Shown here: positions 1 to 11,400 of the stretch, in pieces | How positions within the stretch are numbered: position 1 is the first letter of the stretch | Layout of the letters: the number at the start of each line of letters is the position of its first letter | NCBI GenBank assembly: GCA_036873135.1 | Contig: JAPTYO010000007.1 | Location: forward strand, 2,524,763 to 2,588,762 | Direction of reading: 5' to 3' | Source of the DNA: Clarkia xantiana subsp. parviflora | Taxonomy: Eukaryota; Streptophyta; Magnoliopsida; Myrtales; Onagraceae | DNA: 64,000 bases | Program-made: the position numbers and the translations under genes | Notes under the pieces: generated by a model | What the model was told of the DNA's origin: nothing | Seen by the model: only the letters and a program-made list of their open reading frames with translations | Database searches by the model: none

Positions 1-2
1 AA

Positions 3-89
3 TTACTTGAATGTAATATGAGTTGGTCATATGAAGACTACATAACCAAAAAGACAACTGAGCAGATTTACAAGCAAGTTGATGGTGCT
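3..89 (+). CDS. possible C-terminal coding end of an unidentified gene (partial)
   Basis: A short open stretch enters from the left edge and ends at a TGA at 87-89. It reads as about 28 residues rich in charged and aromatic residues, ending ...IYKQVDGA. It looks like the tail of a real protein because it is followed by AT-rich, stop-dense DNA like a 3' UTR. I do not recognise the family, and so short an open stretch could be chance. If real, the gene lies mostly to the left and runs in the same direction as the PLR genes. Confidence 0.25.
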
Positions 90-1625
90 TGAACTGAGGG
101 AGAGAAGGTATGCTCATAGAGTCTCGAAGTGGATAAAGACCATCAGCTCTCCATTCCTCAGTATTAAAAACGTATGTTTTTGCTTGCTAACTGGAAGGAT
201 AACATTGTTTAAACTTCTCCACGGTTAATAACTTAAACTAAAAATTAAGAAGTGCAGAAGATCATGGAGGTGTTTGCTTATGCTTCTATTGTTGTAAAGT
301 GACTCATATTTATCTCACTGTGCTCAGTATCTCTCCTTATCTTCAGGATACAGTCAAATCAATCCACCTGATTGTGCAAAATGGGTACCATTTTTGCAAT
401 TTGTGATTTAGCACTTCATTTAGAACCTTGTGAATGTAACATGCATAGAAAAGAAGTATTATTGATACTGCTACTTTTAAGAGATCATCTAGATTGAATT
501 CTTAATCAATATTCAACCTTTAATTAATAAATGTATTTCTTCTGTTATGCAGGATAGTTTCTCTTGCTGCAACCCAGATTTCATGATCTTCGAACCATCT
601 GCATTTCCAGTTCTTTATTGTTTGGATGTGAATATTTTTTTGGCCAAACTGGATGTGAAGTTGAAGAACCTGATATTTATAGTTCTGGTTGATGTGGTCA
701 AGACGTTTTGTTTGGACAGCTTTTGCTTTAAACATTTCAATGTCTGTGTTAATACATGAACCAGACTTCACATTAGAGGCAAACCTAGTCTAAATATAGC
801 TACTAGACTCTCACAATTTACTACCAATTAATAGTTATGATTGGAAAATTAAAATAAAATAAAATAAGGAGATCAGTCACCATTGACTTGGTTGGAAATT
901 ATGTACCCCAGGCCCAAACATTGTCCATATAAAGTTTTAGCTAGCAATTTGTCCATAAAGCGAAACTTAAATAAGTAAATTGTCTAAAAAAACACTTTCC
1001 GCTAGCAATTTGTTCAAGTAGTCAAATGTGAACTAGCAATTTAGTGATTAACTCTATATAAAATATAACCATGTAATGTGTGTAGCGGATCAACGATTCT
1101 GCCATTAACCGGAGGTTTGGGGTTCAAACCCCATTAGTAATTATGGAAATGAAAAGATATTTATAACCAACACTTTATTATAGGTTTGACCTGGTGCGAG
1201 TGAAAATTAGTTTAGGTGGTTGAACTATAATGAGGCGTGAAATACATTTTCGTAGTAGAGAAGTGATTAGACAAATGACCTAATTTACAGGGGCATAGCA
1301 AAGTTGAGTGGTTGGATTCTCATGAAAGTGTTTGGACTTTGTATGTACCATATGACCATGCCACTTTCTTTTCCATTTCTAAAGAAAGATTAAATTCATT
1401 AATTACCATAGAAGAAGAGCGTCAGGTAAAAGATATTGTGGTTGTGGAGCCTATTCAATAATGCCATAATGGGTCACACCAACCAAACCAACTCAAATAG
1501 AGTAGCTTCCAAACTAAATAAAATATGCATATATACACGGTAATTGTTTGACATGTGTCGTGTCGGATCGGATCTCACGTTACGTTAATCTTACCACATA
1601 ATTACGTAGGGGGGCTGCAACCAAG
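90..1625. other. intergenic DNA upstream of PLR copy 1
   Basis: AT-rich sequence with no coding region I can support. It contains a tRNA-like segment near 1083-1135 with a box-B-like GGTTCAAACCCC. It includes the ancestral upstream promoter region of the first PLR gene, which the second copy lacks. Confidence 0.6.
1083..1190 (+). repeat. tRNA-like / SINE-like segment
   Basis: A GC-richer island in AT-rich DNA holds GGGGTTCAAACCCC, which reads as a TpsiC arm or Pol III box B, preceded about 40 bases upstream by a degenerate box-A-like stretch. It does not fold as a full functional tRNA by eye and lacks a clear acceptor stem, so a decayed tRNA-derived SINE head is more likely. Confidence 0.3.
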
Positions 1626-1648
1626 TTACCAACCACTTCAATTTTCCT

Positions 1649-1658
1649 CTATATATTA
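1649..1658 (+). promoter_or_regulatory. TATA box of PLR copy 1
   Basis: CTATATATTA lies about 80 bases upstream of the ATG at 1732. A similar TATA box sits at the same distance in the duplicate gene at 8361-8370. Confidence 0.6.
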
Positions 1659-1731
1659 TTATTCAACCCATCAAGAAAACAACTCGTGTATCTCTTCTCT
1701 TTCTGTTTTCTCCAGAAATAATATCATCAAG

Positions 1732-4700
1732 ATGGTGAAAAGTAGGGTTTTGGTGGTGGGAGGGACAGGTTATATGGGGCGAAGGATAGTGAAGGCGAGC
1801 CTCGAACAAGGCCACCCGACATTCGTGCTACAGCGGCCGGAGATCGGGCTCGATATCGACAAACTTCAGATACTGATGAATTTCAAGAAGCAAGGTGCTC
1901 GTCTATTGGAGGGTTCCTTCTCCGACCACCGGAGTCTGGTGGATGCGGTGAAGCAGGTGGATGTTGTTATATGTACCATGTCTGGGGTCCACTTCCGTAG
2001 CCATAATATCTTGCTTCAGCTCAAATTAGTGGACGCCATTAAAGAGGCTGGTAACGTCAAGGTACGTACGTACACATATTATAACTTCATTCATTTACCT
2101 ACTCTCTAGTTTTGCTCGTCATCAGCATGTATAAGTGATAAACTTTTTATTCTACTCAAAATTAGCTTAAGTCACCAATAACCTATGCTATATCATCTAT
2201 TCTTCAATTCTAATCTGAAACAAGCACATAGATTCATTTGTTAACCAGGCTGTACCGTGAAGTTCAAAGTGGCTGGCTTCCGGTCCGAACCAATCTTTAT
2301 TTCTAGACACCTTCAGTTATAGCCTAGATTTTTTGTTATTTGAACATGCGAAATAGTATCAATTTATCCGGTTCAATCTACTCTAATTTCATTTTCACTC
2401 GTCAAACCGAATTTACTGTGTAATCAAATCTTTTACTAGGACTGAATAGTTAGTGTGGCCGATTCATGGTTTTGCTTTCAACACGTTAGATTCATCGGAT
2501 CATGCATGAATTGGAAAGTTTTGATATTTGTGCCACCTCTGACGTCTGAGTTATTACGGGTTTTGACTTTTGAGTGTGTTTAATGACCAATATAATATGG
2601 AAAATGATTCTCTTTCTTATAACAGTTCTATTCCGTATGTTCTGGCATGTGAGGATAGATAAGATCACATCTTCAAGAAATAACATATTATATATACCAC
2701 ACACACTCACAATTCGTAGCAACTATCAGGTCTCATATAATATAAACTTGCCAAAATATGGAAATAATGGGTATTTGTACTCATTTGTAGCCGGATCTTA
2801 TGCTAAAACATAAGTTAATAGATGAGGATTATATGTTAACAATTGCGTTAAACTGTAAAGAAAGTCATATTCATTGAATTGGTTTTATATAAAAAAAAAA
2901 TGGTCATATGTATTATTAGATTTGGGTAAGAATATCAAAAGATAAACCTAAGAGAGGAGAATTATTAATATTTTTTTACATGGACAGAAGAAGCTACTGT
3001 CTTTAATTAATTGACAAAGGTGGCCGACAAGTTTGATAAATTAATTAATAAAAAAAAAAAGTGGAAACAGAATTTTGAAATCTTCGGAAAACCTCGAAAT
3101 GGTGGCAATATTGATTGAGGTCATTATTAAATTAATCTTTCTTCACATAATAATAATAATAATAATAAATAAATGGGTGGTGATGGGTGTATGCATTTCA
3201 GAGGTTCTTACCGTCAGAGTTTGGAATGGACCCGGCTCTCATGGGACATGCTCTGGAACCAGGGCGGGTGACCTTCGATGAGAAAATGACAGTGAGGAAG
3301 GCCATCGAAGAAGCTAAAATCCCTTTCACTTATGTCTCAGCAAACTGCTTTGGGGGTTACTTCGTTGGCAACCTTTGTCAAATGGAGAGCCTAACTCCTC
3401 CCAAGGAACGGGTTTTCATTTATGGAGATGGAAACGTCAAAGGTATATATATTTGAGATTAACCACCATGAGCCGTGCATATGCATGCATGCATCGTGTA
3501 CATAACATTTATTGGGTTAATAACTAAAGCGCTATCCAAACTGTGAATCAATTACAAATTACTAGCCGAATGTTGATTTTTTAAATTAGCTAAATAAAAC
3601 TTTCAATTACAAATCACTCAAATTGATATATATATATATATATATATTAATTTACGTTAAATTGGATAGAAAATGAGCATGTGTTGACCAATTGAGATTT
3701 TTTATGTGTACTGAAGATGGATAAGGCAAGAAATTGAAATAACTGTAATAAAATACATTCAACTGGATGCTCAATTAATTGGACATCCACCAAATTCGAA
3801 CGATAAATTTCAATTGAGCATCAAATTGATGTTATTTCATTGCAATCCGTTCAATTTATTGCTAAATCAATATTAGGTAGACATAAAAAGACCTCACATG
3901 TGTGAGACATATGCTTATTTTTTTGTCCAATTTCACAAAATTGTAATAAATGAAGCAATTTGCTCAAAATTGAAAGTTCGAGTAGACATTTTTAAAAATA
4001 AGTCCAGGGTTTGGGTCCCTCTCGAGGGACTATTTCTAAGATAGACATGTTATCCATAAAAGGGTACCGAGATTTCAATTGTACTACATGTGAATTATGT
4101 TTATGAAGGTATAATTGTAAAATACTCTTAAATGAATCATTTACTGGCGAGGTACCCAAATCACTCCGTATATTATACATATACAATTATTTTTTGTTGA
4201 GTGAGTGGGTGAATGTTATTGCATGCACTTGCAGGTGTGTTTATGGACGAAGACGACGTAGCAACTTACACAATAAAAACCCTAGATGATCCCCGGACAC
4301 TGAACAAAACGGTGTACCTAAGGCCTCCAGAAAACATCCTGTCGCAGAGAGAGTTGATCGACATGTGGGAGAAGCTGTCCGGGAAGATATTGCAAAAGGT
4401 TACAATCTCAGCCGCCGACTTTCTTGCCTCCATCAAAGGTACGCTCGTTCTGGATCAATCCGTAAGAATAAAGTGTTTGTCATAAATATTTATCACTTCT
4501 CCCGATACCTCTGGTTAAGTAGCTTAAAAGTATATAATTAATGCTTAATTAGCTCGTTTGCGACCCTAATTTCATGATTTAATTACTTAATTCTCCCACA
4601 ATCTACCCTATAATCCCCTCATGTATAACATTTGGGTATTTGTAAACAACTTATTAAGCAATAGGTGATGAATAATTATTTGTGTATATTATGTAATAAT

Positions 4701-4895
4701 TTGATTTGATTGGAACTTATATATATAGGCCTAGACTATGCGGCGCAAGTGGGAGTGGGGCATTTCTACCACATATTCTATGAAGGGTGTTTGGCCAATT
4801 TCGAGATCAAAGGAGAGAATGTAGAAGAAGCTTCAAAGCTGTACCCTGAAGTTCCATACAAGCGCATGCACCAATACTTGGAATTATATGCCTAG
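1732..4895 (+). CDS. PLR: pinoresinol-lariciresinol reductase, copy 1
   Basis: Four exons, 1732-2061, 3202-3442, 4235-4438 and 4729-4895, join in frame with GT-AG introns to give 313 aa, the usual family length. The protein is an NADPH-dependent cytosolic reductase of the PIP family (pinoresinol-lariciresinol, isoflavone and phenylcoumaran benzylic ether reductases). By family knowledge it reduces pinoresinol to lariciresinol and then secoisolariciresinol in lignan synthesis. Visible features are the N-terminal Rossmann motif GGTGYMG at residues 10-16, the RFLPSEFGMDP block at 111-121, the catalytic Lys at 138, and the block DEDDVATYTIKT that follows the exon 2/3 junction. The start is the first in-frame ATG after a CT-rich leader and TATA box. 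Assignment to PLR rather than isoflavone reductase rests on overall similarity to plant PLRs. Stereospecificity cannot be read from sequence. Confidence 0.92.
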
Positions 4896-5049
4896 CTATA
4901 TAATAATCAAGTTATCATGATATAAACATACATGGTACAACCAACTATCGTATCCTTCAACTTCATTTAAATTCATCATCTACCTATGAATTAATGTACC
5001 TGAGTTTGTGTTTTCTGTAATAAGTAACGGTGTGACGAGGGAATACAAT

Positions 5050-5430
5050 ATCATGAACAATCAAAGCTTTTGCAGAAGTGACAGTAAAACAGGATACCTT
5101 CTTTGCAAGATTCAAAAAATTTAACAGCATCTCGTGTTCTGATGCTCCATATCTATCTTCAACTGCGGGAGCCTTTCAACAATTACCGTAGTGCTTAATC
5201 TCTTAACACCAGCATATCCAATCAAAATATGTAAAGTAATATACAAATAAACTATTGCAACTTAACCTACACTCTACTCCACAGATTGTTCATAAAAAAA
5301 AAATCCTTCAAAATGCTAATTTCTCAAACCTTTTGATACCATTTCAACCACAACTACTGAGAACTGACTTTGAGAAGAAACTCAATTTCCCTTAGCCAAA
5401 TATATAGTTGAGTCTATGGATATACACCCA
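5050..5430. other. spacer between PLR copy 1 and the retroelement
   Basis: AT-rich sequence between the end of the duplicated unit and the LTR-like region. No gene or clear element is seen. Confidence 0.4.
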
Positions 5431-6182
5431 CATTGACCCGTTTTGATCCGACTTAATTACCGCACGAACCCAAAGACGGTTCTAAAACCGAAACTTGGAA
5501 AACCTCGAATCTAGAATAATCCACCAACAAAAGGCCGGGCGAAATTAGATCGCCCGACAAAGGAACAAGTTCGGCTAGGAACACCCCCTAACCGAACATT
5601 TTCGGTTAGGAGGCCCCTAACCGAACATGTTCGGTTACGGTTAGGGCGTCCCTAACCGGACATTCTCCGGCCCGTAGGGTCTCCATCCAAGCCACATTGT
5701 TCCCGAACTCTCCAAAATATTACCAACTCCTCTGATGCTTAGTAAGGCATAATTTCACTTTATCGTAATTAATGCATGATTAACGGCTAATACTGCAATT
5801 AGCAAATTAATGACCCAAAACTCCAAAAGTCCTATAAAAAGGACCATTGGCCATTCATTTCCACAAGTGACCAAGTTGAATTTGCTCTACATTCTCTCTA
5901 GCAAGTTCTCATTTAGGCATCAGAGTGGGCTCACCGAGCCCCCCCTTTGCTCGGTAGCCCCTTTGCAGGTGGACGTGAAAAAGGATTGAACTCGAAGTTG
6001 GGAATATAATGGATATCCAGCGAGACGTTTTTATAGGTTTACGAGGAAGAAGAACTATCTTGGAGCTAAGGTCAACATTATAGGAGAAACATGCATACAG
6101 GTCCACGAGGATCATCACAATTCTGTCGGGTACCGACCGATTGGTTCACGCAAAACCGAATCGATTGGAAGCGTGTCTCAAC
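5430..6182 (+). mobile_element. probable 5' LTR of a Ty3/gypsy retrotransposon
   Basis: The region is GC-richer than its surroundings and has an LTR-like promoter (CTATAAAAAGGACC near 5831). It stops immediately before a primer-binding-site-like TGGCGCCGTCTGT at 6184. It carries a cluster of hairpins built on CCTAACCGAA/TTCGGTTAGG near 5585-5665. I found no matching 3' LTR in the window, so the left boundary is approximate. Confidence 0.55.
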
Positions 6183-6183
6183 A

Positions 6184-6860
6184 GTGGCGCCGTCTGTCTA
6201 ACTCGAACAAAAAGCCAAAGCCACCGCGAGAAAATGTCATCAATTCAGGGAATAAACTGAGGACTAGGTTCAGGAGGTGAATCATCAAGAGGATGGAAAG
6301 AGTATGCAGCCGAATTAGACAAGGCAGCAATCCAGAGGCCACCCATCACATAGAAACTGGAGGCCAAAATCCAATTCACCAAAAGGAGACAATCAACTCC
6401 AAATTCCAATAACATTCTTAATAGTTGAAAGACTAAAGAGGTACAATGGAATACTAGGGCTTACAACCACAAACAGGTATGGGATGATTCCATCCGCAAC
6501 GCACCAGAAATTGAAGTTCCCAGCCGACACAGATGTAGCAGAAGCCCTAGGAGGAACCAGCACTACCACATGAGGAAGCATCAGTGCTGACTGCACTGCT
6601 AAGAGAGTTCAAGGACATATTCATTTGGTCCCCAAGCGATATGCCAGGAATAAGCAAGGATATGATATCATACAGGTTAGGTTCAGGCAAACGAGCTATA
6701 ACGCAAAAATAAGACCAATAGGTGGAAACAAAAAGGTGGCAATACAAGAAGACGTGGGGAAACTGCTAGGGGCAGGTTTCATAAAAGTGAACAACTACCA
6801 AACATGAGTCGCAAACTCTATGTTGATAAAGAAACCAAACGAAAACTACAATGATGAAAG
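6184..6860 (+). pseudogene. decayed Ty3/gypsy retrotransposon internal region
   Basis: A primer-binding-site-like TGGCGCCGTCTGT at 6184-6196 follows the LTR. Gag-like sequence is very short. From about 6570 a frame reads LREFKDIFIWSPSDMPGI, the typical run into the gypsy protease/RT linker. From about 6715 another frame reads KKVAIQEDVGKLLGAGFI, the start of the reverse transcriptase domain, then a stop and VANSMLIKK. The catalytic core of RT, RNase H and integrase are absent, so the element is internally deleted, frameshifted and non-functional. Confidence 0.75.
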
Positions 6861-8336
6861 ATGAACAAGTGCAGGAGCAGGTAATCGCCCCAGTGCTACA
6901 AGCCTTAGCACTGGACAGCCGCATCCTACGGGACAGCAAATACGTCCACAAGTGGACTCTACACATGTGGAAAACAAACAAGTTCAAGGGCAAATAAACC
7001 CACCAAAGGAAGAAATCCAAGTTGCGGCACAATAGCCGAATAACCAGACAGGACCAACCCAACTCCCCGGTGACACATCGTCAACGTCGTCTACACCACA
7101 AAGTTGGCCAGCGGCTAGGAAGAGAAACAAGAAGACAGCGACATGGAGTATCACACAGCTTCCTATACGGAATGACCCCACTGGGATTCCGATACGGAAT
7201 AAAGGGATGCTAACTTAACCGAGATTTAATACTTTGGTTAGAACTAATTTGATAGTCCAGCTCTATAAATCCTTTTCTTTAGCTTTCCACTTCAAAAGGC
7301 CTTCCAAGACTAGTCATTCATCTGATGACATACGACTAGTCGCCGACCTTCTTTCCTTCTCATCGAAAATTAATTTTATAAAGAGCAGTGATAAGGAGTC
7401 CGAAACCAACTTCTGAAAACCTCCGATTATAGAGACAATGACATTTGATGTAATTTTGATCAACTTTTTGGGAAAACTTTATCCCTCTCACATCGGAGGT
7501 TTTCGAAGGTTGGGGTCTCGGACTCCCAGTCATTTCCGTTTTATAAATGGACTATATTTGTATTTGGTTGTTCAAATGGTTTTACATTGGTGAAAAACTT
7601 CATATGGATGTATCACACCGGCTAATTTTGGCTATTATATATAGTGGACAACTTGTTATAGTTGAAACAACTTACTAGATAAAAGTCTCTCTCCACGCGT
7701 GCAGGGGTGCAGACGAGTGGTTCCACTTCTTCAACTGGTAAGCTTGGTTTGTGTGCGCACGAATGTCAGTCCGAAAAACGAGTTTTGCACGAGTTCAGTT
7801 TTGCTTAACCGATCTCTTAAATCTGAAATAGCTTTAATATGCTTATGCGGTTTTCTTGTTGTGGTCTATAACTGATTATCGTTGCTATTTTACAGCTCTG
7901 TTGTTCTTCCTCTTTATTTTTTTCATCGAATTGGTTTCACTAACTCTGCCGCCGTCGGCATCTTTAAAATCATGTTGTGTTCAGGTATAGAGTTCGGTTC
8001 GGTCGAACATGTTCGTGTATAACACGATTCGACGACACTGTTGAATCCTGGGAGGTGATCGCCCCGAGTTTAAACCATTTTGCATAACCCGGTGGGGAGG
8101 GACGGAATTGCCTTAAGGAGACCGTGATCCGCACATGCTTCAATATTAAAAAACACGTTTTCGTCTTTGTTGATTTTACGTGCAATTTCGGAGCTGTCAA
8201 TATCTTGCATGATAGTTTGGTATAATTAAATGTAAGAACCGAAATTTGACTAGTTACTTTGTCCCGAAGTTTTAGAAATTACAAATTGATCTCTCAACTT
8301 TTGTATTTTACAATTTTTACCCTAATTTTGCCAACA
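6860..8336. other. repeat-derived spacer between the PLR copies
   Basis: No gene is supported. It holds a TATA-bearing, possibly LTR-derived stretch near 7190-7380, the inverted repeat at 7395-7526, and a GC-rich stretch near 7985-8140 (GGGAGGGACGGAATTGCC and flanks) that looks like another worn LTR end. Similarity to the 5' LTR at 5430-6182 is not evident. Confidence 0.4.
7395..7526. repeat. imperfect 33-35 bp inverted repeat
   Basis: Arm 7395-7427 starts GGAGTCCGAAACC and ends AAAACCTCCGAT; arm 7492-7526 is its reverse complement with a few mismatches and a 2-base gap. The 64-base spacer is AT-rich. It could be a small foldback transposon or the ends of a lost element. Confidence 0.7.
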
Positions 8337-8360
8337 GTTACCAACCACTTTAATTTTCCT

Positions 8361-8370
8361 CTATATATAA
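8361..8370 (+). promoter_or_regulatory. TATA box of PLR copy 2
   Basis: CTATATATAA lies about 85 bases before the ATG at 8451. Sequence upstream of about 8337 is unrelated to the corresponding region of copy 1. Confidence 0.6.
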
Positions 8371-8450
8371 TAGTATTAGGGTTCAACACATGATCAAGAA
8401 AACAACTCTGTGTCTCTCTTTCTCTTTTCTCCAGATATAATATCAACAAG

Positions 8451-11400
8451 ATGGTGAAAAGTAGGGTTTTGGTGGTGGGAGGGACAGGTTATATGGGGCG
8501 CAGGATAGTGAAGGCGAGCCTCGAGCAAGGCCACCCGACATTCATACTGCAGCGGCCGGAGATCGGGCTCGACATCGACAAACTTCAGATATTGATGAAT
8601 TTCAAGAAGCAAGGTGCTCGTCTATTGGAGGGTTCCTTCTCCGACCACCAGAGTCTGGTGGATGCGGTGAAGCAGGTGGATGTTGTTATATGTACCATGT
8701 CTGGGGTCCACTTCCGTAGCCATAATCTCTTGCTTCAGCTCAAATTAGTAGACGCCATTAAAGAGGCTGGTAACGTCAAGGTACGTACAGTACATACAAT
8801 AACTTCATTCATTTACCTACACTCTAGTTTAGCTAGTGAGCGTATGTAAGTAATCAACTTTTTATTCTCTACTCAAAATTAGCCTAAGTCACCAATAACC
8901 TATGCTATATCTATTCTTCAATTCTAATCTGAAACAAGTACATATATTCATTTGAAAACCGGGCCGTACCGTGAAGTTCAAAGTTGCTGGCTTCTGGTTC
9001 GGCCGAGTTCAACAATAAACAGGAGAACTCAATCTTTATTTCTAGACCTTAATAAGTCATAAACTAGATTTTTTGTCATTTAAACAGGCGAAATAGCATC
9101 GATTTATCCAGTCCAAACTAGTGTAATCTCATTTTCACTCGTCAAACCGGATTTACTGAGCATTTAAATCGTTAGTTTGGCCTGTTCACGGTTCTGCTTT
9201 CAAGACACATTAGACTCACTAGATCATGCAAGAATTGGAAAGTTTTGATATTTGTGCCACCTCTGATGTTATTACGGGTTTTGACTTTGAGTGTGTTTAA
9301 TGACCAATATAATATGGAAAATGATTCGTTTACTTATAACAGTTCTATTCCGTATGTTCCTGCATGTGAGGATAGATAAGATATCTTCAAAGTTACAAGA
9401 AATAACACATTATAATTATATATACCACTCACTCACAGTTCGTAGCAACGATCAGGTCTCATATATAATATAAACTTGCCAAAACATGGAAATAATGGGT
9501 ATTTGTACTCATTTGTAGCCGGATCCTATGCTAAAACATAAGTTAATAGATGAGGATTATATGTTAAAAATTGTGTTAAACTGTAAAGAAAGTCATATTC
9601 ATTGAATGTGGTTTTATATATATAAAAAAAAATTGGTCAGATTTGGGTAAGAATATCAAAAGATAAACCTAAGAGAGGAGAATTATTAATGGACAGAAGA
9701 AGCTACTACTGTCTTTAATTGACAAAGGTGGCCGACAAGTTTGACAAATTAATTAATAAAAAAAAAAAGTGGAAACAGAGTTTTGAAATCTTCGGAAAAC
9801 CTCGAAATGTTGGCAATTATTTAAAGATTTACTCTGTATATATAATATATATGTGTTCTTATGAAAATTGATTGTGAGGTCATTATTAAATTAATTAATC
9901 TTGAGGGTTAAATGTACTTTTGATACCACATGTTTGACCGAATGTGGCTTTTAGTACTGGATGTTTAGTTTTGTATACTTTTGGTACCAAACGTTTGAAA
10001 AAATGTGGCTTTTGGTACATCCGTTAGTTGGCCGTTTGTTTTGACCGTTAAATGACATGTGAAAGTCACGTGATCGACTCTAAACTTTTAATTTTGTTCA
10101 GTTTAGTCCCTCAAATATATTCCTAACTTTTATTTTGTTTAACTTAGTCATAACACTTCAAAATCGGACCCAATTAAACCAATCGAATTCAATTGACATA
10201 GCCCCATTTGTGTCAAATTTACCCAATTGGAGATACGTCCCAATTGGTTTCGATTTTGAAGCTTTATGACTAAATTAAACAAAATAAAAGTTATGAATAT
10301 ATTTGAGGGACTAAATTGAACAAAATTAAAAGTTTAGAGTTGATCATATGACTTGCACATGTCATTTAACGGCTAAAACTAACGGTCAACCAACGGATGT
10401 ACCAAAAGCCACATTTTTTCAAACGTTTGGTACCACAAGTATACAAAATTAAACATCCAGTACTAAAAGCCACATTCGGTCAAACATGTGGTATGAAAAG
10501 TACCTATAACCCTTAATCTTGACATAATAATAATATAATAATAAATAAATGGGTGTGGTGTTGGTGCATGCATTCAGAGGTTCTTACCGTCGGAGTTTGG
10601 AATGGACCCGGCTCGCATGGGGCATGCTCTGGAACCAGGGCGGGTGTCCTTCGATGATAAAATGAGAGTGAGGAAAGCCATTGAAGAAGCCAAAATCCCT
10701 TGCACTTACGTCTCAGCAAACTGCTTTGCGGGTTACTTCGTTGGCAGCCTTTGTCAAATGGAGAGCCTCACTCCTCCCAAGGAAAGCGTTTTCATTTATG
10801 GAGATGGAAACCTCAAAGGTATATATATATATATATATATTTGATTGATTAACCCCCATGATCAGCCATGCATACGCATGCATGCATCGTGTACGTAGCA
10901 TGCAGTTCGTGGATTAATATAACCAAATCACTATCCAAACTTTTTATCAATTACAAATCGTTATCCAATTTTGATTTTTTAAATTAGCTACGTAGAACTT
11001 TCAATTATATATCAAAATCGATACATTTATTATAATTTTCATAAAATTGGATGAAAATGAGCATGTGCTGACCAATTAAGTTTTTTTTAATGTGTACACA
11101 AAATGGGTTTGGCGAGAAATTAAAAGAATTACAGCAAAATACCTTCAATTAAATGCTCAACTAAACATTCACCTAATTCGAACGGTATATTTCAACCGTG
11201 CATCAAATTGATGGTATTGCATTGCATTCAGTTCAATTTCTTGCAATATCCATCTTAGGTAGACATAAAAAAATCTCCCTTGGGTGGCATGTGCTTATTT
11301 TTTTGTCCAATTTGACAATATTTATAATAAATGAAGCAATTTGCTTAGAAATTGAAAATTCGGATGACACTTTGAATAATCAAAGTTCAGGGCTTGGGTT

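Larger units (their letters stand above)
1626..5050. repeat. tandem duplication unit 1 (PLR copy 1)
   Basis: The sequence from GTTACCAACCACT (about 1626) through GACGAGGGAATAC (about 5047) recurs at about 8337-12450 in the same orientation, introns and 3' flank included. Introns are alignable by eye with small indels. The left breakpoint lies just upstream of the TATA box; the right one is about 150 bases after the stop. Confidence 0.85.

Noticed and set aside
7985..8140. GC-rich stretch considered as a TRIM/Cassandra LTR
   Set aside because: I could not find the 5S-like signature or a partner LTR, so it is only noted as possible LTR debris.
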